This document shows, in pieces, positions 61,954-64,000 of a stretch of DNA of 64,000 nucleotides. A program made the position numbers and the translations under genes. Origin of the DNA: an uncultured Paracoccaceae bacterium (lineage in GTDB: Bacteria > Pseudomonadota > Alphaproteobacteria > Rhodobacterales > Rhodobacteraceae). The notes beneath the pieces are model-generated. The model was not told the origin of the DNA, ran no database searches, and saw only the letters and a program-made list of their open reading frames with translations. The stretch lies in NCBI GenBank assembly GCA_947500135.1, contig CANMQX010000013.1, positions 1-64,000 on the forward strand. Reading direction: 5' to 3'. Within the stretch, counting starts at the first letter, position 1. Each line of letters begins with the position of its first letter.

Positions 61954-62687
61954 GCAAGGGAACCATGCTGCTTTTGGGCGCAAAGTCCGACATTGGCCGC
62001 GCGGTTGCGCATCGCTTTGCCGCCGCGGGGTATGATATTCAACTGGCCGCGCGCGATAGCGACACGCTGGAGGCCACAAAAACCGATCTGGCATTGCGGC
62101 ACAATATTGCGGTGACCACCCATGATTTTGATGTGTTGCAGACCGACACCCATGCCGGGTTTGTTGATGCCCTGCCCGCCCTGCCCGATATCGTGGTCTG
62201 TGCCATCGGGTTGATGGGCGACCAGATCGCAAATGAACAGGATTTCGAGGCCGCCACCCGTGTGATGCGCAGTACCTATGAAGGGCCAGCGCATATTCTG
62301 GGCCTTCTGGCCAATCGCTTTGATGCGCGCGGGGCCGGGCAGATTGTGGGGATCAGTTCGGTTGCGGGCAATCGCGGCCGGGCCAAGAATTACGTCTATG
62401 GATCGGCCAAGGCCGGGTTTACCGCCTATCTGTCAGGCCTGCGCAACCGAATGGCCAAACGCGGCATTCACGTGCTGACCGTGCTGCCCGGCTTTGTGAA
62501 CACCCAGATGACAGCAGGCATGGACCTGCCGGAAAAGCTGACTGCCGAACCAGAAGAGGTGGCAAACGCGATTTTCAACGGGCTGCGCAAGGGGCGCAAT
62601 ATCATCTATGTGCGTTCGATCTGGTTTGTGATCATGACCATCATCGGGTCCATCCCCGAACGGATTTTCAAGAAAATGAATATCTGA
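61950..62687 (+). CDS. dprE2: DprE2-like SDR, decaprenylphosphoryl-2-keto-ribose reductase
   Basis: 245 residues. MLLLGAKSDIGRAVAHRFA is the NAD(P)-binding motif, the Ser of VGISSVAGNRGRA and YGSAK form the SDR active site, and the basic C terminus with a hydrophobic stretch (VRSIWFVIMTIIGSIPERIFKK) would attach it to the membrane. DprE2 reduces the keto intermediate to polyprenyl-phosphoryl-arabinose. The ATGA overlap with the DprE1-like gene agrees with the known pairing of these enzymes. Confidence 0.9.
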   Translation: MSKGTMLLLGAKSDIGRAVAHRFAAAGYDIQLAARDSDTLEATKTDLALRHNIAVTTHDFDVLQTDTHAGFVDALPALPDIVVCAIGLMGDQIANEQDFEAATRVMRSTYEGPAHILGLLANRFDARGAGQIVGISSVAGNRGRAKNYVYGSAKAGFTAYLSGLRNRMAKRGIHVLTVLPGFVNTQMTAGMDLPEKLTAEPEEVANAIFNGLRKGRNIIYVRSIWFVIMTIIGSIPERIFKKMNI

Positions 62688-62699
62688 CTGCGGGCTGTC

Positions 62700-63854
62700 T
62701 CAGAACACATCGCCCAGCAGGAAATAGGACAGGAACCGGGGCCAGAGCCAACTGGCCCCAACCAGATGCGTTGGCGCCCAAAGGATCGCCACCGCAAGGA
62801 AACACGCGACAGGGGCGGGGTGCGGAATGGTCGCCAATGTAAACCGCCGCGTCGCCAGCCCGGCCAGCACGATGATCAGCACGCTGAAGACATGCAATTG
62901 CAACCAGCGCCCCCAATCCAGCCCCACCAGATAAAGCGGCAGAAACGGCAGCCCTGCCAGTATGGCAAGCCAGATCGCCTGCCGTCTTTGTGCCACATGC
63001 CAAAGCGCAAATACCAGCGGCGCAAATGCGCCCAGATAGACAAGGACCATCGTGATCAGATTGCGCGCATTGCCATTGCTGTCGATGATACGCGTCATTG
63101 CGGTGGCCATATCATCTTCGAGCCATGCAATCGCACCGTTACAGATGCGCGGCTCCAGCCCGCGTTCCAGCAGCGGGGCACAGACCAGATCAGCATCTGC
63201 CACGCGGGCATAGGTGACCCCGTATAAAACCGCCGGTATCGCGCAGAGGATCACAAGGCCCAGCCCGATCTGTTGGCGCGGGTTGATCTGGTCCCGAAAC
63301 ATCCAGAAAACCCCCACAAGCAAGGGTAGAAACAAGATATTCGCCTCATGCCCCAGCACCCCCAGCACAAAAACCACCGCCCCCAGAAAGACGATCCAGA
63401 TACGGTGGCTGATCAGGCCTGACAGGCAAAGCAATATCGCCAGATAGGCCAGCGTTTCCTTGCGCAGTGACCCTTGCGGGTCAGCCGCCCATGCGATGAT
63501 GAAAAGTCCCGGTGACAGGATGATCAGCGCCAGCAACATGGGCTGCCTGACCTGTATGACCGCATAGAGCAGTACCACATAGATGATAATGACACAGATG
63601 ATCTGCAGGATCACAACGGTTGTCAGCGGGCTGACCGCCAGCAGATCCGCTATATCCAAGATCCAGCTGCCAAGATGGCCGCGCCGGGTTTCAACCAGGT
63701 CGCGGTTGATCAGCCAATCGCCCTGTTTCCAGTCATTGCCCGTCCCTTGGATGCCTTCCGACAGCAGGCGCAGGATCACATAGACCCCGGATATGGCGGC
63801 CATCCCGAACATGGACAGATAGGCGACCCATCTTGCCCAGGCCCGGTCGGTCAT
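62700..63854 (-). CDS. Multi-pass membrane protein of unknown family, paralogue of the one at 32.4 kb
   Basis: 384 residues, about ten hydrophobic segments. I do not recognise the family. It shares with the 32406-33554 protein WKQGDWLIN then RRG, SPGLFI-AWA-DPQGSLRKE, LGVLGHEANILFLP and DWGRWLQLH, in the same order and spacing, with less similarity between. The conserved polar residues would face one side of the membrane, as in polymerases or GT-C enzymes. It is convergent with the DprE2-like gene and its ATG overlaps the stop of the partial gene upstream. Confidence 0.7.
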   Translation of the reverse strand: MTDRAWARWVAYLSMFGMAAISGVYVILRLLSEGIQGTGNDWKQGDWLINRDLVETRRGHLGSWILDIADLLAVSPLTTVVILQIICVIIIYVVLLYAVIQVRQPMLLALIILSPGLFIIAWAADPQGSLRKETLAYLAILLCLSGLISHRIWIVFLGAVVFVLGVLGHEANILFLPLLVGVFWMFRDQINPRQQIGLGLVILCAIPAVLYGVTYARVADADLVCAPLLERGLEPRICNGAIAWLEDDMATAMTRIIDSNGNARNLITMVLVYLGAFAPLVFALWHVAQRRQAIWLAILAGLPFLPLYLVGLDWGRWLQLHVFSVLIIVLAGLATRRFTLATIPHPAPVACFLAVAILWAPTHLVGASWLWPRFLSYFLLGDVF

Positions 63855-64000
63855 GTGCCTGATGTCTGATCTGGCCCCTTGGGCGCGTCAGCCTTATTTT
63901 CGATTTTCTGTTCCGGTGTGAAATAGGCACCGTCCCGCAAGACGGCTTCGACATGTTCGACGCCCACGATCTCGCGTTCGCTGATGGACGCATAAAGCAT
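63851..64000 (-). CDS. C-terminal end of a gene cut by the window edge
   Basis: The last 49 codons of a minus-strand frame (LYASISEREIVGVEH, then EAVLRDGAYFTPEQ, ending GPDQTSGT) close with TGA overlapping the ATG of the membrane-protein gene, the same four-base coupling used elsewhere here. The first visible codon is ATG at the very edge, so it may be a start or an internal Met. Too little is present to name a family. The overlap alone makes it likely to be a real gene and part of the same minus-strand operon. Confidence 0.55.
   Translation of the reverse strand: MLYASISEREIVGVEHVEAVLRDGAYFTPEQKIENKADAPKGPDQTSGT

Overview
The window looks like part of an extrachromosomal replicon (plasmid or chromid) of a marine alphaproteobacterium, most likely of the Rhodobacterales (Roseobacter-type). 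Three things point that way. The left edge carries a plasmid-type replication initiator of the RPA family, preceded by two 22-bp-spaced iterons and a perfect DnaA box. A Phd-Doc toxin-antitoxin pair lies in the middle. An exosortase of the XrtD type is matched by a protein with a VPLPA-CTERM tail, a pairing I associate with this order. There are no rRNA or tRNA genes and no recognisable insertion sequence or CRISPR array.

Nearly everything else is one large surface-polysaccharide and natural-product island. Region 1 (1.3-8.2 kb) is an operon-like run of three sulfotransferases, a GT2, a WecG/TagA-type GT26, a DegT-type aminotransferase and a GT4, many with overlapping stop and start codons. 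Region 2 (8.2-18.8 kb) holds the exosortase-EpsI fusion, more glycosyltransferases, a GT-C membrane enzyme, a PKD plus beta-helix protein and an O-antigen polymerase-like protein. Region 3 (18.8-25.0 kb, minus strand) holds a bifunctional ATP sulfurylase/APS kinase that makes PAPS for the sulfotransferases, a lipoprotein, a polysaccharide deacetylase, a GT4 and a Wzx-type flippase. Region 4 (25.3-27.2 kb) holds a MarR regulator, a methyltransferase and phd-doc.

Region 5 (27.4-33.6 kb) carries a Wzz/GumC-like co-polymerase, a separate BY-kinase-like ATPase, a GMC oxidoreductase, an SDR and an unknown membrane protein. Region 6 (33.8-46.5 kb) is an unusual biosynthetic core: a one-module PKS (KS-AT-KR-DH-ACP-TE), a GT2, an NRPS-like enzyme (formyltransferase, adenylation domain with a luciferase-like monooxygenase inserted in it, carrier domain) and a phosphopantetheinyl transferase to activate both. 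Region 7 (46.5-57.7 kb) has an SGNH-like protein, a 1213-residue PA14/beta-helix protein with fourteen 18-bp repeats, a GT4, the VPLPA-CTERM protein, an asparagine-synthase-type amidotransferase and a second GT-C enzyme. Region 8 (57.7-62.7 kb) has a methyltransferase and an apparently complete polyprenyl-phosphate-arabinose-like pathway (HAD-UbiA fusion, GtrA, DprE1-like, DprE2-like). It is followed by a second copy of the unknown membrane protein of region 5 and a gene cut by the window edge.

The genes suggest a sulfated, deacetylated and amidated exopolysaccharide, possibly arabinose-containing, exported by a Wzx/Wzy route and coupled to exosortase-dependent sorting of a surface protein. 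A hybrid polyketide/formylated aminoacyl product is made from the middle of the same locus and may be a separate small molecule or a decoration of the glycan. I see no initiating phosphoglycosyltransferase and no outer-membrane Wza-type exporter, so those would have to lie outside the window. All functions are inferred from sequence features read by eye; no database search was run.
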